Shown here piece after piece: positions 32,606-40,620 of a stretch of 64,000 nucleotides of DNA (the first letter of the stretch is position 1; each line of letters starts with the position of its first letter). The position numbers were made by a program, and so were the translations under genes. The notes under the pieces are model-generated. The model made no database searches and was not told the origin of the DNA. It saw only the letters and a list, made by a program, of their open reading frames with translations. Location of the stretch: the NCBI GenBank assembly GCA_017938765.1, contig JAGBAX010000021.1, positions 62,001-126,000 on the forward strand. Direction: 5' to 3'. This DNA comes from Alistipes sp. Its GTDB lineage: Bacteria; Bacteroidota; Bacteroidia; Bacteroidales; Rikenellaceae.

Positions 32606-33583
32606 ATGGATCTTGGAATTATTGTTGTTATTGGCGTTCTGTCGCTAATCGCTATTTGGGTTATTTTCTACTTTGTGCCTGTAGGCCTGTGGTTTACAGC
32701 TCTTATTTCTGGTGCGCACATCTCTCTATTACAGATGATACTCATGCGCTGGCGTAAGATTCCAGTGTCGTCTATCGTCTCATCAATGATTGAGGGTACA
32801 AAGGCGGGACTTAAACTCAATCCCAACTCTCTTGAGGCACACTATCTTGCAGGTGGTAACTTCCGCAATGTAGTTCACGCCCTTGTCTCTGCTCAAAAGG
32901 CTGGCATCAACCTCAATTTTGAGGAGGCAACGGCTATTGACCTTGCAGGTCGTGACGTATTTGAGGCGGTGCAGATGTCAGTTAATCCGAAGGTTATCAA
33001 CACCCCACCTGTGACCGCTGTGGCAAAGGATGGTATCCAGCTAATTGCTAAGGCGCGTGTTACTGTTCGTGCAAATATCCGTCAGCTTGTCGGAGGTGCA
33101 GGCGAGGAGACTGTCCTTGCTCGTGTAGGCGAGGGTATTGTATCATCTATCGGCTCGTCTATGTCACATAAGTCAGTGCTTGAGAATCCTGATTTCATCT
33201 CTCGCGTGGTGCTTGAGAAGGGTCTGGATGCAGGTACCGCTTTTGAGATTCTATCTATTGACATCGCTGATATTGATGTTGGTAAAAACATCGGTGCGCA
33301 GCTACAGATGGATCAGGCAGAGGCTGACAAGAACATTGCTCAGGCAAAGGCTGAGGAGCGTCGTGCTATGGCTGTAGCTCTTGAGCAGGAGATGAAGGCA
33401 AAGGCTCAAGAGGCTCGCGCAAAGGTTATCCTTGCTGAGGCTGAGGTGCCACTGGCTATGGCAGAGGCGTTCCGCAATGGCAATCTGGGCATTATGGACT
33501 ACTACCGCATGAAAAATATGATTGCTGACACACAGATGCGTGAGTCTATATCAGCACCAAAGGGTGACAGTGCAAAGAAGTAG
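32606..33583 (+). CDS. floA: Flotillin-like protein FloA
   Basis: A 325-aa SPFH/flotillin-like membrane scaffold (UPF0365 family) that organises membrane microdomains. It has an N-terminal membrane anchor (about 4-28), a second short hydrophobic hairpin, the SPFH domain (about 60-230) with [17 protein letters not shown], and a helical Ala/Glu-rich region (about 235-300, [16 protein letters not shown]). Size and motifs match the family well. It is paired functionally with the NfeD protein upstream. Confidence 0.95.
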   Translation: MDLGIIVVIGVLSLIAIWVIFYFVPVGLWFTALISGAHISLLQMILMRWRKIPVSSIVSSMIEGTKAGLKLNPNSLEAHYLAGGNFRNVVHALVSAQKAGINLNFEEATAIDLAGRDVFEAVQMSVNPKVINTPPVTAVAKDGIQLIAKARVTVRANIRQLVGGAGEETVLARVGEGIVSSIGSSMSHKSVLENPDFISRVVLEKGLDAGTAFEILSIDIADIDVGKNIGAQLQMDQAEADKNIAQAKAEERRAMAVALEQEMKAKAQEARAKVILAEAEVPLAMAEAFRNGNLGIMDYYRMKNMIADTQMRESISAPKGDSAKK

Positions 33584-33587
33584 TAAT

Positions 33588-34424
33588 ATGCTTACAATCA
33601 ACCAAATATCAGAGGCTTTGGCTGAGGCTTTTCGCTGTTCAGAGCACAACTATGTATCGGAGCAGATGGCTCTTGACCCATCAGATATAGGCAAGCGGTT
33701 ATACGACTCCCCTATCATCAAAATTGGCTCGGCAACAGACCCACTGTGGGAACAGCTAAAGGCTCCACAGGCTGTAGGTCAGCTATTCCGCACGCCAAAG
33801 GAGTGGATGCCGTCTGCGCAAACAGTAGTGAGCTACTTCGCGCCATTTAGTGACTTTGTTGTAGAGGGTAATCGTGCCGACGGAGTAGATGTTGGTAACG
33901 GTTGGCTGTATGCCCGCGTAGAGGGTCAAGCATTCCTCACAGAGATGAATCACTTCCTTGAGCAGTGGTTCGTCAGTCAGGGTGTTAAGGCGCTATCGCC
34001 ATATGCAAGCGACGAGTTTAAGTATGTCTTTGAGGCGGGAAGTTGTGAGGATATTGAGGATAAAACTCTTAGCTTTACAAGCAACTGGAGCGAGCGCCAT
34101 GTGGCCTTTGTCTGCGGTATGGGTACATTCGGACTCTCAAAGGGACTTATTACCGAGCGTGGAGTGGCTGGTCGCTTTGGCAGCGTGATTGTTGATGCTC
34201 CACTTGAGGTTACACCTCGCCCATATACGGATATCTACGAGTACTGCACCAAGTGCGGTGCTTGTATGCGCTGTCCTGCAGGCGCAATAACCCTTGAAGA
34301 GGGAAAGTCTCACGAGAAGTGTAGCGCCTATGTTCATACGCTGAGGGTCAAGTATGCGCCTCGTTTTGGTTGTGGTAAATGTCAAGTCAAGGTACCTTGC
34401 GAGAGAGGAATACCTAAAAAGTAG
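33588..34424 (+). CDS. Ferredoxin-like iron-sulfur protein (epoxyqueuosine-reductase-like)
   Basis: A 278-aa protein starting at the ATG at 33588, 4 bases after floA; a longer frame overlaps floA and is not used. The N-terminal two thirds resemble QueG-type proteins (AQTVVSYFAPFSDFVVEGNR, then VCGMGTFGLSKGLITERGVAGRFG). The C-terminal third carries a ferredoxin domain with CTKCGACMRCP and a second set, C...C...CGKC...C, for two 4Fe-4S clusters. It is shorter than QueG and probably an electron-transfer protein in anaerobic metabolism. The substrate is unknown. Confidence 0.82.
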   Translation: MLTINQISEALAEAFRCSEHNYVSEQMALDPSDIGKRLYDSPIIKIGSATDPLWEQLKAPQAVGQLFRTPKEWMPSAQTVVSYFAPFSDFVVEGNRADGVDVGNGWLYARVEGQAFLTEMNHFLEQWFVSQGVKALSPYASDEFKYVFEAGSCEDIEDKTLSFTSNWSERHVAFVCGMGTFGLSKGLITERGVAGRFGSVIVDAPLEVTPRPYTDIYEYCTKCGACMRCPAGAITLEEGKSHEKCSAYVHTLRVKYAPRFGCGKCQVKVPCERGIPKK

Positions 34425-34437
34425 ACACAAGTCAAGT

Positions 34438-34473
34438 ATACCCCTGATAGATTAGCTATTGGGGGTATTTTTT
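34438..34473 (+). terminator. Intrinsic terminator after the ferredoxin-like gene
   Basis: ATACCCCTGATAG pairs with CTATTGGGGGTAT through two G:U pairs, 5-base loop, six T. It closes the 25.7-34.4 kb gene run. The remaining gap to 34627 contains promoter-like TTTTGGTACATTTG at about 34576-34588. Confidence 0.82.
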
Positions 34474-34627
34474 GTGCTATGTGATACTAAAAAGAGGGCA
34501 AAATCGTTAGTAGATTGATAATTTTATCAATAAATTGCAGAAATGGGCACTAAAGGTTGGTTTGTTTGCAACTTTTTTGGTACATTTGCACCAATATTTG
34601 TGTTTTTGTAAAATAGTATAACTACAT

Positions 34628-36151
34628 ATGGGAAAATTGAAATTTATTCTGTTAGCATTTTGCGCGATAATCTGCTTTGGAGCATGCTCTGATAGTGACG
34701 ACTACGGTATGGAGTTCTCAAGCACTGGTCTCTATTTCCAGTGGGGAGGAGAGCCTCAGACAATCAGCTATACCACTACAAATGTCACTTCAGTAGCTGT
34801 GAAGAGTATTACAAGCGGTTGGAAGTGCGATATTAACCAGACTGCACAGACAATGACAATCACTCCGCCAGCGGAGCCTGAGACTGATGCCGACCGTGAT
34901 AAGATGCGCGATTGCGACATTATGTTTACAATCACATCTAAGAAGGGAGATACAACAACCTACTCTATTGACTGCTATATCACAGGCGATAAACTCAATC
35001 TTCTCAATAGCGATGGCAAATATGCTAATAGCTACGTGGTGTCAAAGCCTATGACAGCATATCTGCTTGACATATCTCGTAATGGTGCTGGAGAGCCTTT
35101 GGCAGGTGTTAGTGGTGCTAAGATTGTTTGGCAGAGTGAAAATTCGCTTATTGAGCACCTTGTGTACAACGATAAGGATAACACAGTATCTTTCTATGTC
35201 AATGCTCAGACAGAAGAGGATGACGATGATGTATATATCAAGGAGGATGGTCAGTATGTTATGCGTACTGGAAATGCCCTTATAGCAGCTACTGATGCTA
35301 AGGATAATATCCTCTGGAGTTGGCATTTATGGCTTGTAAAGGCCTCTGCAAACCCACTTGAGTGTTACTCTACATACTCAAATGGCGTTACTTTTATGGA
35401 CTTTAACCTCGGAGCATTTGGTAACAGCAATGGTGCGACAGATAGTAGCAAGAAGATTCTTGATAGCTATGGTCTCTACTATCAGTGGGGCCGTAAAGAC
35501 CCATTCCTTCGTCCTTACTATCACGATTGCGCAGGTGGCGAGGATGAGTATGTATACTCTGGTAGTGGTAGCGCAACATATGTGGAGTATGCTGAGACTT
35601 CATCAGAAACAGGCACCGTTGAGTATACTATTGCACATCCAACGACCTTTATCACCAACCCAGCGTGTGTAGATAGCGAGAATGGAGACGGTATTGGCGA
35701 CTGGATGCACACTGCTAATAGCACTCTTTGGAGCGGAACAACAAAGAGTCTCTATGACCCATGTCCATATGGTTGGAGAGTCCCTGCAGCATCAGACTTT
35801 GACTGTCTCAAACTAACTGATGCGGAGGATGGTATGGCTCTTGAGGATGCTCGCGGTCGTTTTGGCTGGATGCTCTCAGATGGCTCAAACAGCTACTTCT
35901 ACTTGGCTGGTGGATTTAGAAATTACTATGACGGAGTAATCCACAATATGAATTTCAAGGAGGATGTATACCCTTCACAGCCAGCACCTTGGGAGGGTTA
36001 CTACTGGACTGCAGGCTCTACAACTGACGGCAAGCAGAGCACTTGTATGTACTTTGACCTTACTACAACCCGTACTATCAACAAGTTTAACCTCAATTAC
36101 CCAACAAAGCGTGCCAATGCATTGCAAATTCGTTGCGTAAAGATTAAATAA
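34628..36151 (+). CDS. FISUMP-type surface lipoprotein
   Basis: A 507-aa lipoprotein (lipobox FGAC, Cys20). Residues about 25-115 form a beta-sandwich with a BACON-like look. The C-terminal domain (about 250-507) has the hallmarks of the Fibrobacter-succinogenes-major-paralog-like fold common in Bacteroidales: GLYYQWGRKDPF, SLYDPCPYGWRVPAASDF, YYWTAGS and the terminal NALQIRCVK. Such proteins are exposed lipoproteins of unknown role, often adhesin-like. It is 11 bases ahead of the pRiA4b ORF-3-like gene, perhaps cotranscribed. Confidence 0.82.
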   Translation: MGKLKFILLAFCAIICFGACSDSDDYGMEFSSTGLYFQWGGEPQTISYTTTNVTSVAVKSITSGWKCDINQTAQTMTITPPAEPETDADRDKMRDCDIMFTITSKKGDTTTYSIDCYITGDKLNLLNSDGKYANSYVVSKPMTAYLLDISRNGAGEPLAGVSGAKIVWQSENSLIEHLVYNDKDNTVSFYVNAQTEEDDDDVYIKEDGQYVMRTGNALIAATDAKDNILWSWHLWLVKASANPLECYSTYSNGVTFMDFNLGAFGNSNGATDSSKKILDSYGLYYQWGRKDPFLRPYYHDCAGGEDEYVYSGSGSATYVEYAETSSETGTVEYTIAHPTTFITNPACVDSENGDGIGDWMHTANSTLWSGTTKSLYDPCPYGWRVPAASDFDCLKLTDAEDGMALEDARGRFGWMLSDGSNSYFYLAGGFRNYYDGVIHNMNFKEDVYPSQPAPWEGYYWTAGSTTDGKQSTCMYFDLTTTRTINKFNLNYPTKRANALQIRCVKIK

Positions 36152-36162
36152 ATTATGAGCCT

Positions 36163-36669
36163 ATGATACTCAGACTTAGAATGCTCAGCGACGAGAATGA
36201 CAACTTCGTCCGCGATTTTGAGGTCTCTCACGAGATGAATCTCCTTGAGCTTCACAACTTTATCATCTCCTCTATTGAGTATGACGACTGTATGGCATCC
36301 TTCTACACTGCCGATGAGCAGTGGCAGCCGCTGCAGGAGTTCTCACTAATGGACCTTGGAGATGAGCAGTTTGAGGGTGCGCCAGTGGCTATGGAGAAGG
36401 TATCACTTGCCGAGCTTGTTGTCTCAGAGTGCAACCGTCTTATCTATCAGTTTGATATGATTGCCGACAGAGCCTTTTACCTTGAGGTAGTCAGCGCTAC
36501 ACAACCTAATCCAGAGCTTGAGTATCCTCGCGTTTCATTTGAGAATGCACGTGTGCCAGACCAGTATGACCCAGATGCTGTGCCAGCAGACGATGGCTCT
36601 ATCTTTGATGAAATGATGGACGAGTTTGGGGAGTTTGACGGTGACGATAGCTATGACGATGAGTACTAA
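36163..36669 (+). CDS. Plasmid pRiA4b ORF-3-like protein
   Basis: A 168-aa acidic cytoplasmic protein. The first 110 residues fit the pRiA4b ORF-3/IS1096 TnpR-like fold (LRMLSDENDNFVRDFEVSHEMNLLELHNFI...YDDCMASFY). The C terminus is a long Asp/Glu-rich tail. Although the family is named after mobile elements, it is widespread in Bacteroidota chromosomes and no transposon is near. The function is unknown. The 3' end overlaps the start of miaA by 11 bases. Confidence 0.82.
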   Translation: MILRLRMLSDENDNFVRDFEVSHEMNLLELHNFIISSIEYDDCMASFYTADEQWQPLQEFSLMDLGDEQFEGAPVAMEKVSLAELVVSECNRLIYQFDMIADRAFYLEVVSATQPNPELEYPRVSFENARVPDQYDPDAVPADDGSIFDEMMDEFGEFDGDDSYDDEY

Positions 36670-37567
36670 GCGACTGATTGTCGTTGTTGGTCCAACAGCA
36701 TCGGGCAAGACTGATCTTAGCATCGCTCTTGCCCGACATTATAATGCACCGATACTATCAACAGACTCTCGTCAGGTGTATAAGGGGCTACCAATAGGTA
36801 CTGCCTATCCATCAGAGGAGCAACTACAAAGCGTTGAGCATCACTTTATTGCAGAACTTGAACTTACCGTAGACTTTAACTGCGGAGAGTACGAAAAAAG
36901 GGCTTTAGAGCGACTTGATTCTCTCTTTGAGAGGAGTAACACCGTAGTGGCTGTCGGTGGCTCAGGGCTCTATATTCGCGCGCTATGCGAGGGTATGGAC
37001 GCTCTACCAGAAGCAGATGCTCAGTTGCGCAGTGAACTCTCTTCGCGCCTTGCAAACGAGGGGGTAGAGGCTCTTTCAAATCAGTTGCGCGAACTTGACC
37101 CAGAGTATTATCAGGTGGTGGACAAAAGCAACCCAGCGCGTGTTATGCGAGCACTGGAGGTGTGCCTTGCAAGTGGCAAGAAATACTCAGAACTACGCAA
37201 GGGAGAGCGCAAAGAGCGTGATTTTCAGATTGTTAAGATTGGTGTAGAAATTCCTCGTGAGGTGCTGTATGATAGGGTCAATCGTCGCGTGGATATGATG
37301 ATTGAGGCGGGGCTTGAGGCTGAAGCGCGGTCTGTGCTACCTTACCGCCACTGTAACTCTCTGCACACTGTGGGCTATAGCGAGATGTTTGACTACTTTG
37401 ATGGCAAGACAACACTTGCTCAGGCTGTTGAACTTATTAAACGTAACACGCGCCACTATGCAAAACGTCAGATGACGTGGTTTCGTCGCGACAGTCAGAT
37501 AGCGTGGTTTGCACCTGCTGACTATCAGGCGATTATCAAATATATTGATGCACAATTTGGAGAATAA
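36659..37567 (+). CDS. miaA: tRNA dimethylallyltransferase
   Basis: Transfers an isopentenyl group to A37 of tRNAs reading UNN codons. With the ATG at 36659 it is 302 aa and starts MSTKRLIVVVGPTASGKT, Walker A at 11-18. An in-frame ATG at 36653 is equally possible. Further motifs are STDSRQVYKGLPIGTAYPS, GGSGLYIRALCEG and KRNTRHYAKRQMTWFRRD. The neighbouring tRNA-Leu(UAA) is a natural substrate. Translation starts inside the previous coding sequence. Confidence 0.96.
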   Translation: MSTKRLIVVVGPTASGKTDLSIALARHYNAPILSTDSRQVYKGLPIGTAYPSEEQLQSVEHHFIAELELTVDFNCGEYEKRALERLDSLFERSNTVVAVGGSGLYIRALCEGMDALPEADAQLRSELSSRLANEGVEALSNQLRELDPEYYQVVDKSNPARVMRALEVCLASGKKYSELRKGERKERDFQIVKIGVEIPREVLYDRVNRRVDMMIEAGLEAEARSVLPYRHCNSLHTVGYSEMFDYFDGKTTLAQAVELIKRNTRHYAKRQMTWFRRDSQIAWFAPADYQAIIKYIDAQFGE

Positions 37568-37579
37568 GATATAAATTTG

Positions 37580-37587
37580 TACATTTG
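37580..37587 (+). promoter_or_regulatory. -7 element TACATTTG of tRNA-Leu
   Basis: An exact TAnnTTTG match 18 bases before the mature tRNA 5' end, as expected for a tRNA promoter. Confidence 0.65.
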
Positions 37588-37605
37588 CACCGCAAATAGT
37601 CGGTT

Positions 37606-37691
37606 GCTCGAATGGTGGAATAGGTAGACACGCCGGACTTAAAATCCTGTGGACAGAAATGTCCGTGCCGGTTCGATCCCGGCTTCGAGTA
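37606..37691 (+). tRNA. tRNA-Leu (anticodon UAA)
   Basis: A complete 86-nt cloverleaf: acceptor GCTCGAA with TTCGAGT (one G:U at the first pair), D arm GGTGGAATAGGTAGACAC, anticodon stem GGACT/GATCC-like around loop CTTAAAA giving UAA, a class II long variable arm (TGTGGACAGAAATGTCCGTG) and T arm CGGTTCGATCCCG. CCA is not encoded. The 3' end is repeated 300 bp downstream. Confidence 0.95.
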
Positions 37692-37700
37692 CTACAGAGG

Positions 37701-37728
37701 GGAGGAGTGAAAGCTTCTCCTTTTTTTT
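37701..37728 (+). terminator. Terminator of tRNA-Leu
   Basis: GGAGGAG pairs with CTTCTCC (one G:U) around TGAAAG and is followed by eight T. Confidence 0.82.
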
Positions 37729-37738
37729 ATCTGTTCTG

Positions 37739-37847
37739 TAGCGAGAGGATACCGCTGGTGCGGTATGTGGCTATATGATTGTGTTACCTGCAAGCAAGCT
37801 TGCACTACTCAATCATATATCCACGACTAAAGCCTATCCTCTCGCTA
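37739..37847. other. 109-bp imperfect palindrome, possible structured RNA
   Basis: The arms TAGCGAGAGGATA and TATCCTCTCGCTA (13 bp, perfect) enclose a second paired layer (GTGGCTATATGATTG against CAATCATATATCCAC, 14 of 15) and a central GCAAGC/GCTTGC hairpin. Interruptions between layers are a few bases. No convincing coding frame crosses it. It could be an RNA, a relic palindromic element or an intergenic repeat. Confidence 0.5.
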
Positions 37848-37887
37848 TTGTTACCTCAATGCCGCAATGCTCTCCTTAAGGGCGGTT

Positions 37888-37947
37888 GCGCGGATAATAG
37901 GTGTTTATACTTGACCCGTTGGGTCTGCGTTCTCAAGGTATCCGCGC
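37888..37947. other. Second stem-loop in the tRNA-Leu to rho gap
   Basis: GCGCGGATA (37888-37896) pairs with TATCCGCGC (37939-37947), with an inner hairpin GACCC-GTT-GGGTC (37913-37925). It lies 40 bp after the 109-bp palindrome, within the same repeat-bounded stretch. Confidence 0.45.
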
Positions 37948-37971
37948 GAGTTTGCGACTGCGTCGCTGCAC

Positions 37972-38009
37972 TTCAATCCCGGCTTCGAGTACTGCAGAGG
38001 GGAGAAGTA
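37972..38009 (+). repeat. Direct duplication of the tRNA-Leu 3' end
   Basis: This 38-bp stretch matches 37672-37709 at all but about three positions and includes the T-arm 3' half, the acceptor strand CTTCGAGT and the start of the terminator. The two copies are exactly 300 bp apart. Such duplication of a tRNA 3' end is the usual footprint of an integrase-type insertion or of a segmental duplication. Confidence 0.7.
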
Positions 38010-38029
38010 AATTTACTTCTCCCCTTTTT
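37999..38029 (+). terminator. Second terminator, perfect 13-bp stem
   Basis: GGGGAGAAGTAAA and TTTACTTCTCCCC are perfectly complementary with no unpaired loop bases, followed by five T. It is the counterpart of the tRNA-Leu terminator in the duplicated copy. Confidence 0.82.
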
Positions 38030-38107
38030 GTATCTATTGGCGAGGAACTATGTTCCGCAGCTAATGGTTAAAACTCCTCAAAACTTTTGTTTTTAACAAA
38101 ATTGTAC

Positions 38108-38115
38108 TATCTTTG
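38108..38115 (+). promoter_or_regulatory. -7 element TATCTTTG of rho
   Basis: An exact TAnnTTTG match 54 bases before the chosen rho start. It argues against the longer frame beginning at 38113. Confidence 0.6.
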
Positions 38116-38169
38116 CACTATCGTTTTGGTCAGTCGTCCGACTGGTCTATTATCATCAATTTAAACATT

Positions 38170-39759
38170 ATGGAAGATTTAGCTACACTTGAGAGCAAGA
38201 GTCTCAAAGAGTTGCGTGAGATTGCAAAGGCATTTGGTATTGTGAGCGACAAGCTCTCAAAGAGGACTATTATAAAGCTTATCGCTGGCGGTGGAAGTGA
38301 GGAGCAGGAGCAAGAGCAAGTTCAGAGCGAGCCTACAGCAGAGCCTGTAGAGCCAACAACTGAGCCTAAGCGCAGAGGTCGTAAGCCTCGCAAGGCTGAA
38401 AAGGTAGAGACTGCCACTGCAGAGTCAGCAGAGCCAGTAGAGCCACAAGTGCAAGAGCCTGAGGCTGTTGTGCAGGCTGAGGAGTCAAAGGCTGTAAAGA
38501 GTGAGAAGCGTCGTGGTCGCAAGCCTCGCACAGCAGGGAAGGTTGAAACTACAACGGAGAGTGTTATAGAGCAGGCTGCTGAGCCAGTAGCTGAAATAGC
38601 ACACCAAGAGCCTGCCACTGAGGAGATTACCAAGGATGACTTTACGGCTGAGGTTATTGGTGAGGGTGTGTTGGAGCTTATCCCAGAGGGCTACGGTTTC
38701 TTGCGCTCGGCTGATTATAACTACCTCAATTCGCCAGATGACATCTATGTGTCGCCATCGCAAATCAAGCTCTTTGGCCTCAAGGCTGGAGATACTGTGA
38801 CGGGCGTTATCCGTCCTCCGAAGGAGGGTGAGAAGTACTTCCCACTGGTGCAAGTGCTTGAGATTAACGGACTTGAGCCTAATGCAGTGCGTGACCGTGT
38901 GCAGTTTGAGTATATGACTCCCCTATTCCCAAATGAGAAGTTCAACCTCACGGGCAATGGACACAATGACCTATCAAACCGCGTTGTGGACCTATTCTCG
39001 CCTATCGGTAAGGGTCAGCGTGCGCTGATTGTTGCACAACCAAAGACTGGTAAGACCATGCTGTTGCAGAGCATTGCCAACGCCATTGCGGACAACCATC
39101 CAGAGGTATATATGATTGTGCTGCTGATAGATGAGCGACCAGAGGAGGTTACAGAGATGGCTCGCCACGTCAAGGCCGAGGTTGTTGCATCGACATTTGA
39201 CGAGCAGGCAACACGCCACGTCAAGGTAGCCGAGATGGTGCTTGAGAAGGCAAAGCGCATGGTTGAGTGCGGACACGATGTGGTGATACTTCTTGACTCT
39301 ATTACCCGCCTTGCACGAGCATACAACTCTGTTCAGCCTGCATCGGGTAAGGTGCTATCTGGAGGTGTGGATGCCAATGCGCTCCACAAACCTAAGCGCT
39401 TCTTTGGTGCCGCGCGAAATACTGAGGAGAAGGGCTCGCTGACAATCATCGCTACTGCCCTTATTGACACTGGCTCAAAGATGGATGAGGTTATCTTTGA
39501 GGAGTTCAAGGGTACAGGTAATATGGAGCTTCAGCTTGACCGCCGATTAGCAAATAAGCGTATCTACCCTGCTGTGGATGTTATCGCATCGGGCACTCGC
39601 CGCGAGGATATGCTCTTGAGTCGTGAGGTTATGCAGCGCACGTGGATTCTGAGAAAGTATCTCTCTGATATGACAACGGTAGAGGCTATGGAGTTCCTCC
39701 AGAAGCAGATGGGTATGACAAGAAGCAATGAGGAGTTCCTCGCAACAATGAATCAGTAG
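38170..39759 (+). CDS. rho: Transcription termination factor Rho
   Basis: A hexameric RNA-dependent ATPase that ends transcription. I start it at the ATG at 38170 (529 aa) because the promoter lies just upstream. It has an N-terminal SAP-like helical domain (about 5-40), a low-complexity insert (about 45-165) with two copies of a basic RRGRKPR motif between acidic Glu/Val/Ala stretches, then the RNA-binding CSD domain ([21 protein letters not shown]) and the ATPase core with [10 protein letters not shown] (Walker A), [10 protein letters not shown] and RLARAYN. Bacteroidota Rho often carries such inserts, which can drive phase separation. Confidence 0.97.
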   Translation: MEDLATLESKSLKELREIAKAFGIVSDKLSKRTIIKLIAGGGSEEQEQEQVQSEPTAEPVEPTTEPKRRGRKPRKAEKVETATAESAEPVEPQVQEPEAVVQAEESKAVKSEKRRGRKPRTAGKVETTTESVIEQAAEPVAEIAHQEPATEEITKDDFTAEVIGEGVLELIPEGYGFLRSADYNYLNSPDDIYVSPSQIKLFGLKAGDTVTGVIRPPKEGEKYFPLVQVLEINGLEPNAVRDRVQFEYMTPLFPNEKFNLTGNGHNDLSNRVVDLFSPIGKGQRALIVAQPKTGKTMLLQSIANAIADNHPEVYMIVLLIDERPEEVTEMARHVKAEVVASTFDEQATRHVKVAEMVLEKAKRMVECGHDVVILLDSITRLARAYNSVQPASGKVLSGGVDANALHKPKRFFGAARNTEEKGSLTIIATALIDTGSKMDEVIFEEFKGTGNMELQLDRRLANKRIYPAVDVIASGTRREDMLLSREVMQRTWILRKYLSDMTTVEAMEFLQKQMGMTRSNEEFLATMNQ

Positions 39760-39760
39760 T

Positions 39761-40534
39761 ATGAAACGACTAATAATCTCACTACTAACGCTTTGCACCA
39801 CCCTCACAGCCTTTGGTTGGGGACAAAAGGGTCACGATGCTATCGCCTATATCGCTGAGTGCAATCTCCGCCCAGAGGTCTATCAGAAGGTTGTCAAACT
39901 GCTCGGTGGACACTCGTTAGTCTACTACGCCAACTGGATGGACAATGCCAGCAACTCGGATGCTTATCGCTACACCAAGACCTGGCACTACGCCAATGTG
40001 GACAAGGGGTATACATACGCCACGATGACTAAAAATCCTAAGGGAGATGTGGTTGTGGCTATAAATCAGATAGTTAAGGCACTCAAGAGCGACCGTCTAA
40101 CAGCAGAGCAGCAGGCTGTACAGCTTAAGTTTCTGATTCACCTTGTAGGCGACATTCACGCCCCTATGCACGCGGGACACCTCTCGGACTTGGGTGGTAA
40201 CCGCGTGATAGTCAAGTACTTCGGCAATAAAATTAATCTCCACGCACTGTGGGATACAGATATCGTAGAGGATTGCCACCGCTGGAGTTACACCGAGTGG
40301 CAGCAGCAGTTAGACAAGCACTGCACCGCTGAGCGAAAGGCACAACTGGCATCGGGAACGCCAGAGGATTGGCTGGGCGAGAGCCATAAGTTGGCTACTG
40401 ACATCTACCTCGCATCGCCAAAGAGTGCCAAGCTGTGGTACTACTATCTAAACTACGCCACTCCGCACATTGAGAATCGCATCCTCGCTGCAGGTATTCG
40501 CCTTGCAATGCTTCTCAACGAGATTTATCAGTAG
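39761..40534 (+). CDS. S1/P1-type zinc nuclease, secreted
   Basis: A 257-aa exported single-strand nuclease/phosphatase of the S1/P1 family. After the signal peptide (about 1-18) the mature protein begins with Trp (WGQKGHDAIAYIAE), and that N-terminal Trp is a zinc ligand in this family. Other ligands lie in YANWMDNA, TWHYANV, HLVGDIHAPMHAG and ALWDTDIVED, forming the tri-zinc site. It begins 1 base after rho, though the functions are unrelated, and is followed by a G9 tract. Confidence 0.92.
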   Translation: MKRLIISLLTLCTTLTAFGWGQKGHDAIAYIAECNLRPEVYQKVVKLLGGHSLVYYANWMDNASNSDAYRYTKTWHYANVDKGYTYATMTKNPKGDVVVAINQIVKALKSDRLTAEQQAVQLKFLIHLVGDIHAPMHAGHLSDLGGNRVIVKYFGNKINLHALWDTDIVEDCHRWSYTEWQQQLDKHCTAERKAQLASGTPEDWLGESHKLATDIYLASPKSAKLWYYYLNYATPHIENRILAAGIRLAMLLNEIYQ

Positions 40535-40546
40535 AACAATGTGTGA

Positions 40547-40555
40547 GGGGGGGGG
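40547..40555 (+). repeat. Homopolymer run of nine G between nuclease and dnaG
   Basis: Nine consecutive G lie 10 bases after the nuclease stop and about 50 bp upstream of the dnaG -7 box. Such tracts are slippage-prone. It is outside coding sequence, so at most it would alter promoter spacing or readthrough. Confidence 0.7.
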
Positions 40556-40580
40556 TTAGAGTACCTATTGCTGACAGCCA

Positions 40581-40598
40581 TTTTTGCTAAAGCAAAAA
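40581..40598. promoter_or_regulatory. Palindrome TTTTTGCT-AA-AGCAAAAA at the dnaG promoter
   Basis: A perfect 8-bp inverted repeat sits 7 bp upstream of the -7 box TACCTTTG (40606-40613), where the -33 region would be. A near-identical palindrome occupies the same place at ruvB and facing tRNA-Arg, so it is a candidate operator shared by replication/repair genes. Confidence 0.5.
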
Positions 40599-40605
40599 AT
40601 ATTAC

Positions 40606-40613
40606 TACCTTTG
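40606..40613 (+). promoter_or_regulatory. -7 element TACCTTTG of dnaG-uvrB
   Basis: An exact match ending 7 bases before the dnaG ATG, so the leader is at most a few bases. Confidence 0.65.
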
Positions 40614-40620
40614 TGTTGCT

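Noticed and set aside
36163..36669. A transposon because of the IS1096/pRiA4b family name
   Set aside because: No transposase or terminal repeats are nearby, and this family is commonly chromosomal in Bacteroidota.
37779..38096. 105-codon plus-strand frame in the tRNA-Leu to rho gap
   Set aside because: It crosses both stem-loops, the duplicated tRNA end and the second terminator, and its product has no domain-like pattern.
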